Shown in pieces: positions 5,832 to 5,948 of a stretch of 5,948 nt of DNA. The stretch is from Gammaproteobacteria bacterium. GTDB taxonomy: Bacteria > Pseudomonadota > Gammaproteobacteria > Granulosicoccales > Granulosicoccaceae. A program made the position numbers and the translations under genes. Within the stretch, counting starts at the first letter, position 1, and each line of letters starts with the position of its first letter. Where the stretch lies: contig DOIU01000073.1 of NCBI GenBank assembly GCA_003511825.1, forward strand, positions 1,902-7,849, written 5' to 3'. Under the pieces are notes generated by a model, which saw nothing but the letters and a program-made list of their open reading frames with translations, did not search any database and was not told the DNA's origin.

Positions 5832-5948
5832 TTTTCATCGAAAGATAATTAATTTGGGAGGCTTTTTAGGCAGAAGAATTATCATTTGCAATATCTAGCC
5901 CGGATATTGCATGAATTCATGAGAACCTCACTTAAGATATTGTTTTCA
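5813..5948. other. Non-coding right edge with palindromes
   Basis: No gene is supported on either strand. The stretch is AT-rich. It holds a candidate -35 box, AATTAATT at 5847-5854, a Fur-box-like sequence at 5871-5889, a 9-base hairpin at 5887-5911 and the palindrome CATGAATTCATG at 5910-5921. It is probably the upstream control region of the histidine-rich gene, possibly joined to the edge of a dispersed repeat. Confidence 0.6.
5887..5921. repeat. Hairpin plus 12-bp perfect palindrome
   Basis: TGCAATATC (5887-5895) and GATATTGCA (5903-5911) form a perfect 9-base stem with a 7-base loop TAGCCCG. It runs into CATGAATTCATG (5910-5921), a perfect 12-base palindrome. A third copy of GATATTG follows at 5936-5942. 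This density suggests either a regulator-binding cluster or the end of a repeat or mobile element continuing beyond the window. Confidence 0.5.

Overview
The window is one heavy-metal efflux locus with every supported gene on the minus strand. It reads right to left in transcription order: a small histidine-rich membrane protein (5360-5812), czcC (3801-5111), czcB (2496-3791) and czcA (2279 down to position 1, where the window cuts it). The order C-B-A and the sequences match the CzcCBA type of RND tripartite exporter: a TolC-like outer-membrane channel, a periplasmic adaptor and an inner-membrane proton-driven pump. The host is most likely a gammaproteobacterium. This rests on the protein style, moderate GC content, and a TTCCCA...TGGGAA inverted repeat that resembles elements I recall from many gammaproteobacterial genomes. 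Genus cannot be given.

Layout. Positions 1-2279 hold the first 759 codons of czcA, uninterrupted; about a quarter of the usual protein length lies off the left edge. Positions 2280-2495 are an unusually long gap for this kind of operon and hold a 23-bp-arm inverted repeat plus two smaller palindromes. czcB and czcC are 9 bases apart and clearly co-transcribed. Positions 5112-5359 hold a candidate terminator, a candidate promoter with a 13-bp palindrome near its start point, and an AT-rich leader with a strong hairpin. The histidine-rich gene follows, and positions 5813-5948 carry its probable promoter and a cluster of palindromes but no gene.

How it works together. CzcA carries the transmembrane-helix-4 signature DFGxxxDGAxxxVEN at residues 402-416, the hallmark of zinc/cobalt/cadmium pumps rather than copper/silver ones. 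The positions matching the CusA methionine triad are His, Val and Glu. CzcB is a predicted lipoprotein with a histidine-rich N-terminus and appears to lack the alpha-hairpin of canonical adaptors. The first gene encodes a two-helix protein with 14 histidines in 43 residues, placed where a periplasmic metal sensor or buffer such as CzcI is often found. No response regulator, sensor kinase or MerR/ArsR regulator is inside the window.

I see no entirely new system. The parts most worth a second look are the histidine-rich protein, the hairpin element between czcB and czcA, the hairpin-less adaptor, and the palindromes around the czcC promoter.
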